This document shows positions 6,433 to 6,890 of a DNA stretch of 6,890 nt, one piece after another; position 1 is the stretch's first letter; each line of letters opens with the position of its first letter. The notes under the pieces were generated by a model, which did not search any database, was not told the DNA's origin, and saw nothing but the letters and a program-made list of their open reading frames with translations. Origin of the DNA: Rhodospirillaceae bacterium (lineage in GTDB: Bacteria; Pseudomonadota; Alphaproteobacteria; JABSOH01). The translations under genes and the position numbers were made by a program. The stretch lies in the NCBI GenBank assembly GCA_020629355.1, contig JAHDDM010000065.1, positions 1-6,890 of the forward strand. The letters run 5' to 3'.

Positions 6433-6890
6433 TTAGAATATAATGCCTCTAGGTGTCTGCACCTGTAGTAACAGGGCGAACAGGGTATAGATTACTGCCA
6501 TAAAACAGGCAGTAATCAAAAAACGTTTCAGCCAGGTTCTGGCTTCAAGATGTGATGCCGGATCATACAGGCTGTACAGGCAGAAAAAGCTGACGAACGA
6601 GGCTGCATAAAATCCGAAAAACTTTGCCGCGAAGAACACCAATACTGAAATAAGAGCCAATCCGGGGAGAATGTTTTTGAATCCTGCTCCGCTGAGTCCT
6701 TCGCCAACTTTCGCCAACCCCAGAATGGCGCGGGCAAAATTCCACAAACCGAGCAGGGTAAAAAATGCCGCGATCAGACGCGGGAAGGCAAAGGCTGCGG
6801 CGGGTTCCTGCGTAAAGCTGACCCAAGTAACGCCAAGCCCTACCAGCAGAACCGCGCCCGAGGAAACAATATGTTGCTGTTGTGAAGCAT
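6433..6890 (-). CDS. TctB family (DUF1468) small membrane subunit of a tripartite tricarboxylate transporter, 5' end off the right edge
   Basis: The frame is open from the right edge to the TAA at 6433, giving 151 readable residues starting ASQQQHIVSSG. TctB proteins are about 150-160 residues, so only a few codons and the start are missing. Four hydrophobic stretches are visible: about residues 7-24, 33-48 (with the FAFPRLIAA motif typical of the family), a long pair of segments across roughly 68-100 (LALISVLVFFAAKFFGFYAAS...), and 118-140. This matches the four-helix topology of the small integral subunit that, with the large channel subunit TctA, forms the membrane part of the TTT importer. 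The binding-protein gene follows after about 30 bases, so they are co-transcribed. TctA is not in the window and, since nothing like it lies downstream, may be just upstream beyond the edge. A TTG at 6747 could pose as a start but would remove the first helix and the FAFPRL motif. The 3' part contains a perfect inverted repeat (6490-6517). Confidence 0.8.
   Translation of the reverse strand, partial: ASQQQHIVSSGAVLLVGLGVTWVSFTQEPAAAFAFPRLIAAFFTLLGLWNFARAILGLAKVGEGLSGAGFKNILPGLALISVLVFFAAKFFGFYAASFVSFFCLYSLYDPASHLEARTWLKRFLITACFMAVIYTLFALLLQVQTPRGIIF
6490..6517. repeat. Perfect 10-bp inverted repeat inside the 3' end of the TctB-type gene
   Basis: GATTACTGCC (6490-6499) and GGCAGTAATC (6508-6517) are exact reverse complements around an 8-base loop. 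The repeat lies within coding sequence for the last membrane helix. On the minus strand it is preceded by a T run rather than followed by one, so it is not a terminator for these genes. It may fold in the messenger upstream of the binding-protein gene, or be chance. Confidence 0.5.

Noticed and set aside
6563..6826. Alternative minus-strand frame starting near 6826 in the TctB region
   Set aside because: The frame ending at 6433 has the four-helix TctB pattern and stays open to the edge; this one has neither.

Overview
The window looks like chromosomal DNA of a proteobacterium, probably a marine-type alphaproteobacterium. This rests on the tripartite tricarboxylate transporter (TTT) genes, the acylating aldehyde dehydrogenase and the middling base composition, and the lineage call is weak. 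All six supported genes are on the minus strand, so transcription runs from right to left. No RNA gene, CRISPR array or insertion sequence was found.

Right part (6890 to 5395): a TctB-type small membrane subunit, cut by the right edge, is followed after about 30 bases by a TctC/Bug-type periplasmic binding protein. Directly after the binding-protein stop codon is a perfect 13-bp hairpin with a T-rich tail, a good intrinsic terminator or intercistronic stem. The large membrane subunit (TctA) is not in the window and may lie just beyond the right edge.

Middle part (5394 to 1910): a structured leader of about 235 bases carries nested inverted repeats and a 14-bp tandem direct repeat. It precedes a tightly packed set: a CoA-acylating aldehyde dehydrogenase that resembles sulfoacetaldehyde dehydrogenase SauS, an AMP-forming acyl-CoA ligase resembling sulfoacetate-CoA ligase SauT, and a four-helix DUF2306 membrane protein. 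Each junction is an ATGA stop/start overlap. Together the first two would carry out acid to acyl-CoA to aldehyde, as in sulfoacetate degradation (sulfoacetate, sulfoacetyl-CoA, sulfoacetaldehyde). The TTT transporter would be the likely importer, in place of the MFS carrier SauU known from Cupriavidus necator. The next enzyme, Xsc, is not in the window. The ligase reading frame is broken inside the conserved A5 motif, apparently by a 5-base deletion that also removed the motif's Thr/Glu pair, so the pathway may be inactive in this strain.

Left part (1848 to 1): a long open frame of at least 616 codons, running off the left edge, encodes an N6-adenine DNA methyltransferase (NPPY motif). It has an N-terminal segment resembling a PD-(D/E)XK nuclease, which suggests a single-chain type IIG-like restriction-modification enzyme. 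Sampled lines of it are clearly more AT-rich than the metabolic operon, which suggests separate acquisition.

Nothing here is a clearly new system. The points most worth checking are the broken ligase, the TTT/sulfoacetate association with a coupled DUF2306 gene, the structured leader of the dehydrogenase gene, and the AT-rich nuclease-methyltransferase fusion.
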